Shown here: one piece after another, positions 1-8,795 of the stretch | Layout: every line of letters begins with the position of its first letter | Numbering within the stretch: position 1 is the first letter of the stretch | Assembly: GCA_038232935.1 (NCBI GenBank) | Contig: JBBSMX010000011.1 | Coordinates: 1-54,595 of the forward strand | DNA: 54,595 nt | From: JBBSMX01 sp038232935 | GTDB taxonomy: Bacteria > Bacteroidota > Rhodothermia > Rhodothermales > JANQRZ01 | Direction of reading: 5' to 3' | Translations under genes and position numbers: made by a program | Notes under the pieces: generated by a model | Told to the model about the DNA's origin: nothing | What the model saw: the letters and a program-made list of their open reading frames with translations, nothing else | Database searches by the model: none

Positions 1-551
1 TCGGTGCGCATCTGCACGCGGAGCTTCGCGTCGAGGTTCGAGAGCGGCTCGTCGAAGAGGAACACGGCCGGCTTCCGCACGATGGCCCGGCCGACGGCCA
101 CGCGCTGGCGCTGCCCGCCCGAGAGCAGGCCCGGCTTCCGCTCGAGCACGGGTTCGAGCCCGAGGATCCGGGCGGCCTCGGCCACGCGGGCGTCGATCTC
201 GGGACGGGGAAACTTCCGGATCTTCAGGCCGAAGGCCATGTTCTCGGCCACGCTCATGTGGGGGTAGAGCGCGTAGTTCTGGAACACCATGGCGACGTCG
301 CGGTCCTTCGGCGGGAGCTCGTCGGTGCGGCCGCCCGCGGCCTGGGCCACGACGCGGTCCCCGATGGTGAGGCGGCCGCCGGTGATGTTCTCAAGGCCGG
401 CGATCATGCGCAGGAGGGTGCTCTTCCCGCAGCCGGAGGGGCCGACGAAGACGACGAACTCCCCGTCCTCGACGGCGAAGGAGGCGTCGGCGACGGCCTC
501 GTACCCGTTGGGGTACACCTTCCGGATGTGTTCCAATTCCACGCGTGCCAT
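1..551 (-). CDS. malK: MalK-type sugar ABC transporter ATPase (C-terminus off window)
   Basis: ATP-binding subunit energising the MalF/MalG permease pair encoded just upstream. About 183 residues are visible from the ATG at 549-551. The Walker A motif GPSGCGKS, the Q-loop (MVFQNYALYPHMSV), the signature LSGGQRQRVAVGRAI and Walker B with FLFDEPLSNLDAKLR can all be read. The LDAKLR extension and the spacing are those of the MalK/UgpC/MsmX group of carbohydrate importers. The gene is cut by the left edge, so the C-terminal TOBE regulatory domain cannot be assessed. It follows malG by 58 nt and is probably the last part of the maltodextrin operon. The maltodextrin substrate is inferred from the neighbouring amylases. 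Confidence 0.93.
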   Translation of the reverse strand, partial: MARVELEHIRKVYPNGYEAVADASFAVEDGEFVVFVGPSGCGKSTLLRMIAGLENITGGRLTIGDRVVAQAAGGRTDELPPKDRDVAMVFQNYALYPHMSVAENMAFGLKIRKFPRPEIDARVAEAARILGLEPVLERKPGLLSGGQRQRVAVGRAIVRKPAVFLFDEPLSNLDAKLRVQMRT

Positions 552-609
552 AAGTCAATCGGTCATGTGGGGGCCTACGGCGGTGCGGCCCCGCAGTGAT
601 AAAAAAGTG

Positions 610-1449
610 TCAGCCCTTGACGGCCCCGAGCGTGAGGCCGGAGATAAGGTAGCGGCTGAGGGCGAGAAATAGGCCGACGACGGGGATCGAGACGAGGAGC
701 GCGCCGGCGGCGTAGAGCCCCCACTGCGTCGTCATGTCGCCCTGAAACATCTTCAACCCGAGCGGGAGCGTGAACATGTCGGTGTCCTGCAGCACCACGT
801 TCGCCACCACGTACTCGTTCCACGCCGTCATGAACGAGAAGAGCGCGGTGATGACGAGGGCGGGCGCGGCGAGGGGGAAGATCACCCGGCGGAACGCCTG
901 CCACGGCGTGCAGCCGTCGATCCGGGCGGCCTCTTCGAGTGCGACGGGGATCGTGTCGTAATACCCCTTCATCTGCCACACGCAGAAGGGCAGCGCCGTC
1001 GCCGAGTAGATCACGATGATGCCGAGGTACGAGTTCAGCAGCTTAAGATTGATGAGCACGACGTAGAGCGGGAGCAGCAACATCGTGGCCGGAAACATCT
1101 GCGTAATGAGGAGGCCGCTCAGCATCGAGCCGCGCCCCAGGAATCGGTACCGGCTGATCGCGTAGCCCGCCGTGGAGGCGAGCGCGACGCCGGTCACGGT
1201 CACGACGAAGGCGACGAGGACGGAGTTCAGCATCCATCGCAGGAACGGCGTCTCGAAGAGGAGCGCGCGGTAGTTGTCGAGGGTGGCGCCGTCGGGGATG
1301 AAGTCCAGCGAGGTCGAGAGGAGCTGGTCGCCGGGGCGGAGCGAGACCGTGATGATCCGCGTGATCGGGTAGACCGAGAGGAAGACGAAGAACGTCAGGA
1401 AGGCGTAGCTCCCGATCTTCCCGAGCGTGGAGGTGGAGGATGTAGACAT
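610..1449 (-). CDS. malG: MalG-type sugar ABC transporter permease
   Basis: Inner-membrane permease of 279 residues, the usual length for MalG. About six hydrophobic segments are present. The conserved EAA loop that docks the ATPase is visible as EEAARIDGCTPWQAFRRVI followed by PLAAP. The first membrane segment begins at about residue 12 (SYAFLTFFVFLSVYPITRI). It starts 1 nt after the malF stop, so the two permeases are probably translationally coupled, and malK follows 58 nt downstream. Maltose/maltodextrin specificity is inferred from the neighbouring GH13 enzymes and the binding protein; the permease sequence alone would fit several oligosaccharides. Confidence 0.93.
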   Translation of the reverse strand: MSTSSTSTLGKIGSYAFLTFFVFLSVYPITRIITVSLRPGDQLLSTSLDFIPDGATLDNYRALLFETPFLRWMLNSVLVAFVVTVTGVALASTAGYAISRYRFLGRGSMLSGLLITQMFPATMLLLPLYVVLINLKLLNSYLGIIVIYSATALPFCVWQMKGYYDTIPVALEEAARIDGCTPWQAFRRVIFPLAAPALVITALFSFMTAWNEYVVANVVLQDTDMFTLPLGLKMFQGDMTTQWGLYAAGALLVSIPVVGLFLALSRYLISGLTLGAVKG

Positions 1450-1450
1450 G

Positions 1451-2461
1451 TCAGTACGCGCCCTCTGTCGCGTTCGTCCGCTTGAGCAGGACCTGGGTGA
1501 AGACGAAGAGGACGCCGAAGATCACCATCGAGAGGGCCGCGGCCCAGCCGAAGCGGTACATCTGGAAGGCCGCCTCGTAGACGTAGCTCACGAGGATATG
1601 GGTCTGATCGTTCGGCTCGCCGCCGTTCGAGACGAGCCAGACGACGTTGATGTTGTTGAACGTCCACACGATGCCGAGCGTGATGGCCGGGATCATGACC
1701 GGTTTGAGCAGGGGGACCGTGATGCTCCAGAACTTCTTCCACTCACTCGCCCCGTCCACGTCCGCCGCCTCGTAGAGCTCGCCGGGGATCGATTGCAGGC
1801 CGCCGAGCGCGACGACCATCATGAAGGGGAAGCCGAGCCAGATGTTCGTGAGGATGACCGCAACGAACGCTTCGAACGGGCTCGTCAGCCACGCGATGGG
1901 GCTCATCCCGAAGGCCTTCGAGAGGAGGAGGTTGACGGCCCCGTACTCGTAGTTGAACATGCCGCGCCACGTGAGCGCCGTGATGTATTGCGGGAGGGCC
2001 CACGGCAGGATCAGCAGCACGCGCCACGCCGGCTTGCCGACGATAAAGGACTTGTTCAGAATGACGGCGAGGAACACGCCGAGTCCCACGTGGAAGACGA
2101 TGTTGACCGCCGTCCACACCACAGTCTTGAGGAACACGTTCCAGAACGCGGGCTCGGAAAAGACGGCGGCGTACTGCTGGAACCCGATCACATCCCAGTC
2201 GCGGATGTGGTAGATGTTCATGTTCGAGAGCGAGAGCACCACGTTGTAGAAGAACGGGTACGCCACGACGGAGAGCACGATGAGGACGGTCGGGCCGAGG
2301 AGCGCACCCAGGAAAATGCGGTGCTGCCATGCCTCACTTAGCCTAGGCGCGGGCCGGACGGGGTCCGTGCGCTCGGTGCGCGGCCGGCCGTTCTGGCCAG
2401 CCTCTTCCTTCGTGCGCTCGCGGGCTTCGAGCGCCGCCACGGTGTCCTTCGCTTCGAGCAT
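1451..2461 (-). CDS. malF: MalF-type sugar ABC transporter permease
   Basis: Inner-membrane permease of 336 residues that pairs with MalG. The first ~48 residues are charged and cytoplasmic, followed by a first membrane helix (FLGALLGPTVLIVLSVVAYP). The EAA motif reads YEAADVDGASEWKKFWSI then TVPLLKP. The protein lacks the large periplasmic P2 insertion of enterobacterial MalF and so resembles the shorter type found in most bacteria. It starts 10 nt after the end of the binding-protein gene and ends 1 nt before malG. The operon context points to maltodextrin import. Confidence 0.92.
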   Translation of the reverse strand: MLEAKDTVAALEARERTKEEAGQNGRPRTERTDPVRPAPRLSEAWQHRIFLGALLGPTVLIVLSVVAYPFFYNVVLSLSNMNIYHIRDWDVIGFQQYAAVFSEPAFWNVFLKTVVWTAVNIVFHVGLGVFLAVILNKSFIVGKPAWRVLLILPWALPQYITALTWRGMFNYEYGAVNLLLSKAFGMSPIAWLTSPFEAFVAVILTNIWLGFPFMMVVALGGLQSIPGELYEAADVDGASEWKKFWSITVPLLKPVMIPAITLGIVWTFNNINVVWLVSNGGEPNDQTHILVSYVYEAAFQMYRFGWAAALSMVIFGVLFVFTQVLLKRTNATEGAY

Positions 2462-2471
2462 GGGTCGGGGG

Positions 2472-3701
2472 TCAGAGGAAGGTGTCGGCGATGAGCTTCT
2501 CGACGTTCTCCTGCATGAGGCGCGCGCCCTCTTCCGGCGTCACGGCCCCGTTCATCACGAGCTGATAGGGGCCGCGCATGCCGTCCCACACCTGCCGCAT
2601 CTGTGGAGCAATCGGCATCATGCGGCCCTTCTCGACGGTTTCGAGTGAAGCCTGTAGTTCGGCGTTGTCGCGGACGGCATCGGAGTCGCGGACGGTGCGC
2701 ATCGTGGGGATCGTGGCGAGGTCGGCGGCCATCTGCCGCTGCATCTCGGCGTCGGTCAGGTACATCAGCACGGCGCGAACGGCGGGCAGCTTCTCGTCCG
2801 GCACGTTCACGTTCACGGAGTAGCCCTTCGCCGCGACCATCGGCGCGGCCCACTTGCCGGTCTCGCTCACGCGCGGGATCGGCGCGATGCCGTAGTCGAT
2901 GCCGGAGTCGCCGTAGCCCGCCCACGCCCACGGGCCGTTGATGATGCTCGCGGCTCGGCCCTCTTTGAAGAGCGTCTCGGCCACGTCGTAATCGCTCTCG
3001 CCGGGGATGACGCGGTACTTGTCGCGAAGGTCGAGCACGAAGCGGATGGCGCGGACCGTCGCCTCGTTGTCGAGCGTCGGATGGCCCTCGTCGTCGAGGA
3101 CCCATCCGCCGAAACCGGTGAGGAAGGGGATGAAGAAGAACGGCTCGCGGTAGTTCCACGTCAGGCCGTACGTGTCGGGCGTCCCGTCGCCGTTGTCGTC
3201 GCGCGTGACGCGCTGGAGCGCGGCGATCATCTCGTCGGTCGTCGCGGGCGGGGTCGGGAGGAGGGCTTTGTTGTAGACGAACACGAGCTGGTTGCCGATC
3301 TGGTCGGCGAGCATCCACGGCTCGCCCTCCCAGCGGATGATGCCCTCGTCGGTGAACTGCGCGAGGTAGTCGGCGGGCAGCACGTCGTCGAGGGGCCGGA
3401 TCGTCTCGGTGAGGGCGAGGATGCCGATGTTGTCGGCCGGCCCGAAGATCAGCTCCGGCCCTTGCCCGCCGACGGCGCCGACGACGAAGAGATTGCGCAG
3501 CTCTTCGGTCTCCCGGTAGAGCGGCTCGATGACCACGCTGTCTTGCGCCGCGTTGTAGCGGGCGACGGCCTCATTGAAGAACGCGCGCTCGGCTCCGATC
3601 TTCTGGTGCCAGATGCGGACGCGTGTCCGCCCGTCATCGGGGCGGCATCCGACGAGGCTGACGGCGAAGAGGAGGGTGAGGAGCAGACGCGGCATCGTCA
3701 T
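2472..3701 (-). CDS. malE: MalE-like sugar-binding lipoprotein
   Basis: Extracytoplasmic solute-binding protein of 409 residues. The N-terminus carries a lipoprotein signal with lipobox LVGC, lipidated Cys at residue 19. The body looks like a family 1 solute-binding protein: an RIWHQKIGAERAFFNEAV start, a central TYGLTWNYREPFFFIPFLTG segment and SIINGPWAW. Its ATG overlaps the stop of the upstream amylase gene by four bases (ATGA), so the amylase lipoprotein and its importer are co-translated. It probably captures maltodextrins released by the neighbouring GH13 enzymes and hands them to MalFGK. Specificity is inferred from context. Confidence 0.9.
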   Translation of the reverse strand: MTMPRLLLTLLFAVSLVGCRPDDGRTRVRIWHQKIGAERAFFNEAVARYNAAQDSVVIEPLYRETEELRNLFVVGAVGGQGPELIFGPADNIGILALTETIRPLDDVLPADYLAQFTDEGIIRWEGEPWMLADQIGNQLVFVYNKALLPTPPATTDEMIAALQRVTRDDNGDGTPDTYGLTWNYREPFFFIPFLTGFGGWVLDDEGHPTLDNEATVRAIRFVLDLRDKYRVIPGESDYDVAETLFKEGRAASIINGPWAWAGYGDSGIDYGIAPIPRVSETGKWAAPMVAAKGYSVNVNVPDEKLPAVRAVLMYLTDAEMQRQMAADLATIPTMRTVRDSDAVRDNAELQASLETVEKGRMMPIAPQMRQVWDGMRGPYQLVMNGAVTPEEGARLMQENVEKLIADTFL

Positions 3702-5635
3702 CCGCCGGTGCGGTTGAGCACGACGCCGGTGCGGGCGGGGAGTTCGAGGAGCAATCCCGTCGCGTCTTCCTGCACGCGGCTCGGCCCATCGGTCGTGGCG
3801 AAAGCGAGGGCGTAGGTGCCGGCGGCCGGTTTCTCGACGCGGAGGCTCTGCGCCTCGTCGGACCGGTTGAAGACGACGACCATAGTCTCGTCGTCCAGCG
3901 AGCGGCTGAACGCGAAGAGGTTGCGCGCATCGTCGGTCAGCAGCACGGTGAAATCACCGTGGCGGAGGGCGTCGCTGCCGGTGCGGAGGGCGATGGCCTC
4001 TTTGTAAAAGGCGAAGAGGTCGGCGTCGAAGTCGACGGGGTCGGCTGCGCGCTCCCGACCGAGCGGGTCGTGCGTCTCGGCGTCGTAACGCAGGTCGGCC
4101 CAGAGCATCGGCTTGCGGTCGTCGGGGTCGTCGGCGCCCCACATGCCGGCCTCGGTGCCGTAGTAGAGCATCGGCGGACCGACGTACGTCATCTGCATGA
4201 GGGCGACGAGCTTCTGAACCTCGCGCTCCGCCGCGTTCGGCTTACGGACTTCGTACGGATGTCCGCCGCGCGGGGAGACGCTCCGGTCGTAGTCGAAGAC
4301 ATTGGGCTCGTTGTAGTCCCCACTCGCGTTCACGATCATCGAGGCGATGCGGTCCGTATCGTGGGAGTCGACGAGGTTTTGGAGTGCGAACTGCACGGAC
4401 TCGGGGTACTCGGCGCGGCGCTCGTTCAGCATCGCGGCGAACTGCGACGGCGTGGCGGCGTCGTCCACGAGGAAGCCTTTGACGGGAAAGGCGAAGCCGT
4501 GGTAGTTCATCGTCGCCGAGAACCCGCCGACGCGGACGAACTCGTCGGCGTTGTCCCAGAGCTCGGTGACGGTGTACGCGTCGGGGTTGATCTCGCGGAC
4601 GTGGGCGTTCCAGTCCGTCCAGAACTTGATCGGCACCTCGTTCGCCACGTCGAGCCGCCACCCGTCGATGCCGTCGCTCGGGTCGCCGTCGCCGTCGGGG
4701 TCCATCCACCGCGCCGTCGCGTCGAAGACGTACTCCTTCGGGCCGGGGTGGAGGTCCGTCCCGTCGGCGGTGTCGGCGAACTCGGGGAGGGTCGCGACGC
4801 CCCACCAGCCCTTGTACTTGAACTCACTCTCCTGCGTGGCCGGGTCGTCGAACTGCTCGACGATGTACCAGTCTTTGTAGGGCGAGGCGGCCTGCTCGTC
4901 GCGGAGGTTCTCGAAGGCGAAGAAGTCGCGGCCGGTGTGGTTGAAGACGCCGTCGATGATGACGCGGAGGCCGCGCGCGTGGGCCTCGTCGAGGAGGTGG
5001 TAGAACAGCTTGTCCGCCTCCGTGTGGTGCCACGTCGCGGGGTCGGACGTCTCCTGGGCCATGAGGGCAAAGTCGCCCGCCGGGTCCGGCCCGAAGTGGG
5101 GGTCGATGTGGTGGAACGTGTTGCCGTCGTACTTGTGGAGCGAGCGGGCGTAGAAGACGGGGTTGAAATAGATCGTGTTGATCCCGAGGTCGCGGAGGTA
5201 GTCGAGCTCGTCGATCACGCCTTGCAGGTCGCCGCCGTAGCGTCGGTCGAAGACGCCGTCCTCGTAGAAGTCGTCGCCGCGCTCCCGTTCCCAGTCGGCG
5301 CGGGCGTACCAGTCGCCGGTCCACGGCGTGAGGGCCCAGTCGTCCGGGACGCGATCGACGGGGAGTTCGAGTGAGGCGCGCGTCGGGTCGTTGGACGGGT
5401 CGCCGTTGCGGAAGCGCTCGGGGAAGAGCTGGTAGAAGACGGCGTCGGCAGCCCAGTCGGGGACGTTCGCGCTGCGGTCCTCCGCCATCGACCGCGTCAT
5501 CGTCGGGTTCAACACCGCAGGCGCTTCCGCCGCTGCCTCGACGGTAGCGACATTGACGGGCGTCGTCTGCATCTCCTCGGTTCCGGTGCAGCCGGCGAGG
5601 AGGACGAGCGAGGCAAATACGAGCGGTCTGGGCAT
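3698..5635 (-). CDS. GH13 alpha-amylase lipoprotein
   Basis: Glycoside hydrolase family 13 enzyme of 645 residues. The reading frame is open to 5824, but the ATG at 5635 begins a clear lipoprotein signal (MPRPLVFASLVLLAGC, Cys16), so that start is chosen. All four GH13 regions are visible: region I DGVFNH (228-233), region II GWRLDVAN with nucleophile D329, region III TELW with acid/base E358, and region IV SHDTD with D426. It is probably a cyclomaltodextrinase/neopullulanase-like or maltodextrin-trimming enzyme in the periplasm or at the inner leaflet of the outer membrane, supplying the MalE protein encoded next. It ends in a four-base overlap with malE and begins 16 nt after the larger amylase gene. 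Confidence 0.93.
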   Translation of the reverse strand: MPRPLVFASLVLLAGCTGTEEMQTTPVNVATVEAAAEAPAVLNPTMTRSMAEDRSANVPDWAADAVFYQLFPERFRNGDPSNDPTRASLELPVDRVPDDWALTPWTGDWYARADWERERGDDFYEDGVFDRRYGGDLQGVIDELDYLRDLGINTIYFNPVFYARSLHKYDGNTFHHIDPHFGPDPAGDFALMAQETSDPATWHHTEADKLFYHLLDEAHARGLRVIIDGVFNHTGRDFFAFENLRDEQAASPYKDWYIVEQFDDPATQESEFKYKGWWGVATLPEFADTADGTDLHPGPKEYVFDATARWMDPDGDGDPSDGIDGWRLDVANEVPIKFWTDWNAHVREINPDAYTVTELWDNADEFVRVGGFSATMNYHGFAFPVKGFLVDDAATPSQFAAMLNERRAEYPESVQFALQNLVDSHDTDRIASMIVNASGDYNEPNVFDYDRSVSPRGGHPYEVRKPNAAEREVQKLVALMQMTYVGPPMLYYGTEAGMWGADDPDDRKPMLWADLRYDAETHDPLGRERAADPVDFDADLFAFYKEAIALRTGSDALRHGDFTVLLTDDARNLFAFSRSLDDETMVVVFNRSDEAQSLRVEKPAAGTYALAFATTDGPSRVQEDATGLLLELPARTGVVLNRTGG

Positions 5636-5651
5636 AGCAGCGAGGTCGGGA

Positions 5652-8540
5652 TTAACGAGCGAGGGTGACTTTTGTCGTTGCCGTGTGGCCGCTCGCCGTG
5701 AGACGGACGAGGTACGTCCCGCTCGGGAGGTCGGCTCCGCGAAGGGCGATGCGGTGTTCACCGGCCGTCTGCGTCTCGTCCACGAGCACGGCCACGCGGC
5801 GGCCAAGCACGTCGACGACCTCAACCCGCACGTCGGCGGGGGTGGGAAGGGCGTAGGTGAACGTGGTTGTCTCGGCGAAGGGGTTCGGGTAGGCCGCGTC
5901 GAGCCGGAAGACGTCGGGCGTGCCCGCGACGTCCTCGGCGTCCACCGTGTAGATACCGGAGGCGGGGGAAGGCACGTCCACGTTCGTATAGATCCGCGCT
6001 TCGCCGGGCTGGAGCGAGAACGTCTGCGCCGTCTCCGTCACCGCGAGCTCAGTGTCGCCGAAGAACCCGTACCACGTCCCCGTGGCGGGGAAGTCCACGG
6101 CCACCTCGCGCGGCGTCACCCCGAAGTTGCCGACGATCACGACCTCGCTCGGCTCACCGTCGGGGGCGTCCGGGAGCGAGAGCGTGATCCAGCGGTCCGG
6201 CACGAGGCCGAGCCGGGTGTCGACCTCGGTGTCCGGGCTGGTGAAGACGGCGTAGTCGGTGCGGAGGTTGATGAGCGCGGCCCACGTATCGTAGAGGTTA
6301 CGGCGGTCCGGGTCGTGGTAATAATTCCAGCGGATCGGCTTGGGCGAAGTCCGGCCGGGGACGCCGTTGGGGCATTCGCCGGGGTAGTCGCCGTTGACGA
6401 GGCACTCGCCGGGGCCGCCACCGTAGCCGAGCTCGCCGAACTGCCACATCATCCGCGCGCCGGGGACGGGGAAGAAGAACGTGCCCGCGAGCTTCTGCCG
6501 TTCGAGTGCGGTCCCTAGATCGGCGATGTCGTAGCCGGTAGCCGGGTTCGAATTGCCGTAGTTCAGGTTCCTGAACATCATCCACTGCTCGTCGTGGCTC
6601 TCCATATAGGTCACAGCCCCGCCGACGGGCATGGCGCTCACCCAGCTCGGCGGGTACGTCTCGGTGAGCGTGCTCGGGAAGTCGGTGGCAGTCGGGTAGC
6701 CCATCGCGCTCTGGCTGTACTCCCGGTTCATGTGGTGCCAGAGCATCATGCCCGGCCGCCCCTCGTCGCGCCCGTACTGCGCGAGCTCGCGGTACTCCTG
6801 GTCGCTGTCGATGAGGTCTTCGAGGATGATGATGGCCTCGTCGTCGAAGGCCCAGAGCACGTCCGCCATCCGCTCGAAGAGGCCGACGCGCTGCGGGTTG
6901 TAGCCGAAGAAGTTGCCGTCCTGCATGAACCCGCCGGCGAGGTCGAAGCGGTAGCCGTCCACGCGGTACTCTTCCATCCACCAGCGATTCGCACGGTCGA
7001 GCCAGTGCTGCGTGGCCGGGTTCGTGTGGTCGAGATCGCAGAAGACGTTGAAGGGGTGCCGTGCCGGATTGTTCGTGTAGAGCCCAGCCTCGGTGCAGCC
7101 GTAGAGCTCGACGAGCGGCGACGGGCTGTCGGCGTGGTTGTAGACGACGTCGAGGAGGACGGCGATGCCGCGCGCGTGGGCGGCGTCCACGAACGCTTTG
7201 AACTGGTCGGCGGGGCCGTAATACTTGTCGAGGGCGAGGTGGAAGGTGGGCTGGTAGCCCCAGTTGATGTTGCCGCCGAACTCGGCGACGGGCATCAGCT
7301 CGATGGCGTTGACGCCGAGCCGGTCGAGGTAGGCGAGCGTGTCCGCGAGGGTGTCGTAGTCGTGGGCCTGGAGGAAGTCGCGGACGAGGAGCTCGTAGAT
7401 CACGAGGTCTTCCTGGGCCGGCCGCTCGAAGTTGTCGATCTGCCAGACGTACGGCGTCGCGCCGGGCGTGATGGCGGTGGCGGGCTTACCGGCGGCCTCG
7501 GTCGGGTACGGCCTGAGGTCGGGGTACGTCGCGGGCGAGATGCCGCTGTCCTCGGGCAGCAGCACCTTCGGGCTGTACGGGTCGGCGATGCGCGTCTCTC
7601 CGTTCACGAGGTACTGGAAGGCGATCTCCTCGCCCGGCGTGAGCCCGCTGATCTCGGTCCACCACCAGACGGAGTCGGCCGTCGCGGGGTCCTCGCCCTC
7701 GGCGTCGCGGAAGAGGAGGGCGTCGTCATCCACGGTCCAGTCGTTGAAATCGCCGAGGACGTGGACGAAGCTCTTGCCCGGCGCGAAAAGCGAGAGGCGG
7801 ACCGTCGAGCCGTCCACGACGGTGATGCCGTCTTCGAGCCCGGCAGGCCGCGCCGCGTCGGTCACCGTCGGCGGGATGACACCGGTTTCGTCCTCGACCG
7901 TTCGGCCGAGCGCGTCGGTCGCGATGATCCGGAAGTAGCCGGGGGCGGCGACGGGGGCCGGTAGCTCATAGCGGAAGAGGCCGGTCTCGGCGTCGAAGAA
8001 GGCGAGGCCGTCCTGGAGCGAGCCGTCGTTGACCTGGAACTGGACGCTCGTGAAGGCCGCCGTCCCGAACAGGCTGGCGGATACGGCGAAGAGTTGCCCG
8101 GCCGGGTTCTGCTCGCGCGCGAGCTGGAACGTCATCGGGTCCGCGATCTCGATGACGGAGTCGTTGTTCGGCCCCGTCGTCACGGGGTTGAGCGGGTCGG
8201 AGATCCAGACGTAGTTCGTGCCGCTCTGGTTCAGGTGGTAGTGGACCTTGTAGGTATAGGTCTGCCCGAGCGTCAGGGGAATCGTGTAACGGTACTCGTT
8301 GCCGACGGGGACGTAGGTCATCCGCGAGGGGGCGTCGATGGCGATCTGCCCGTTGCTGTTGGGCCCCCAGTCGTTGAACGAGCCCGGCAGGAAGGCGCGG
8401 ACGGGCTGGATGGGCGGCGGCGTGAGGTCCGGCAGAAACCGGAACGTCACGTCGAGTTGCGGCTGCGCGAGCGCGGAGGTCCCTCCGGCCAGCGCGAGCA
8501 AAAGGGTAAAGAATGCCATGCTAAAAATGCGTCGGTTCAT
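5652..8540 (-). CDS. Secreted GH13 amylase with T9SS C-terminal sorting domain
   Basis: 962 residues from the ATG at 8540, which starts a signal peptide ending SALAQ at about 26; the open frame extends to 8699, but that part runs through an intergenic repeat and is not credible. Order: a CBM48-like beta-domain (about 30-130), a second one around VHVLGDFNDW, the GH13 barrel, then a C-terminal sorting domain beginning AYPNPF and ending in GTYLVRLTASG plus a basic strand. GH13 regions are visible as VVYNH, GYRFDLAGG (nucleophile), ILEDLID (acid/base) and ESHDEQ. The T9SS tail predicts export to the cell surface, so this is the likely polymer-attacking enzyme of the locus. Branched substrates such as glycogen or amylopectin are possible given the CBM48-like modules. 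Confidence 0.93.
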   Translation of the reverse strand: MNRRIFSMAFFTLLLALAGGTSALAQPQLDVTFRFLPDLTPPPIQPVRAFLPGSFNDWGPNSNGQIAIDAPSRMTYVPVGNEYRYTIPLTLGQTYTYKVHYHLNQSGTNYVWISDPLNPVTTGPNNDSVIEIADPMTFQLAREQNPAGQLFAVSASLFGTAAFTSVQFQVNDGSLQDGLAFFDAETGLFRYELPAPVAAPGYFRIIATDALGRTVEDETGVIPPTVTDAARPAGLEDGITVVDGSTVRLSLFAPGKSFVHVLGDFNDWTVDDDALLFRDAEGEDPATADSVWWWTEISGLTPGEEIAFQYLVNGETRIADPYSPKVLLPEDSGISPATYPDLRPYPTEAAGKPATAITPGATPYVWQIDNFERPAQEDLVIYELLVRDFLQAHDYDTLADTLAYLDRLGVNAIELMPVAEFGGNINWGYQPTFHLALDKYYGPADQFKAFVDAAHARGIAVLLDVVYNHADSPSPLVELYGCTEAGLYTNNPARHPFNVFCDLDHTNPATQHWLDRANRWWMEEYRVDGYRFDLAGGFMQDGNFFGYNPQRVGLFERMADVLWAFDDEAIIILEDLIDSDQEYRELAQYGRDEGRPGMMLWHHMNREYSQSAMGYPTATDFPSTLTETYPPSWVSAMPVGGAVTYMESHDEQWMMFRNLNYGNSNPATGYDIADLGTALERQKLAGTFFFPVPGARMMWQFGELGYGGGPGECLVNGDYPGECPNGVPGRTSPKPIRWNYYHDPDRRNLYDTWAALINLRTDYAVFTSPDTEVDTRLGLVPDRWITLSLPDAPDGEPSEVVIVGNFGVTPREVAVDFPATGTWYGFFGDTELAVTETAQTFSLQPGEARIYTNVDVPSPASGIYTVDAEDVAGTPDVFRLDAAYPNPFAETTTFTYALPTPADVRVEVVDVLGRRVAVLVDETQTAGEHRIALRGADLPSGTYLVRLTASGHTATTKVTLAR

Positions 8541-8602
8541 TGCCTTGCCTGCTTTCTGCGCGAGCTGAATCTGATAAAGTTCTGCTATCCGAGGCCGCCG
8601 CC

Positions 8603-8715
8603 GGACCCCCTGCCCCGACAAGTCGGGGCTGTCCCCCTCATCGAGGGGGACAGTCGCACGCAGCCTCCTGCAAAGGGACGTGTCCTGGAGCAGGGGCAAG
8701 TGCGACAGGGGGTCC
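8603..8715. repeat. Intergenic inverted-repeat element, copy 1
   Basis: A 113-bp element with perfect 10-bp terminal inverted repeats, GGACCCCCTG at 8603-8612 and CAGGGGGTCC at 8706-8715. Inside are two strong hairpins: GCCCCGAC/GTCGGGGC, and CTGTCCCCCTC paired with GAGGGGGACAG. A second copy with the same ends and the same inner hairpin lies at 16088-16215. It sits 62 bp upstream of the amylase start at 8540. The rest of the 8541-8795 gap holds no gene. Confidence 0.85.
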
Positions 8716-8795
8716 GCACACGCAGCGGCCGAAGGGCACCGGCCCCCGCGCTGTTGAGCGACGGGGGCCGGCGCGTCCGGCGACGCCCGTAGGCG

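Noticed and set aside
3959..5374. Long plus-strand reading frame of 471 codons opposite the amylase gene
   Set aside because: Val/Glu/Arg-rich antisense shadow produced by high GC; the minus strand carries all GH13 motifs. The same applies to other long antisense frames, e.g. 13512-16073, 37944-40577 and 48918-50510.
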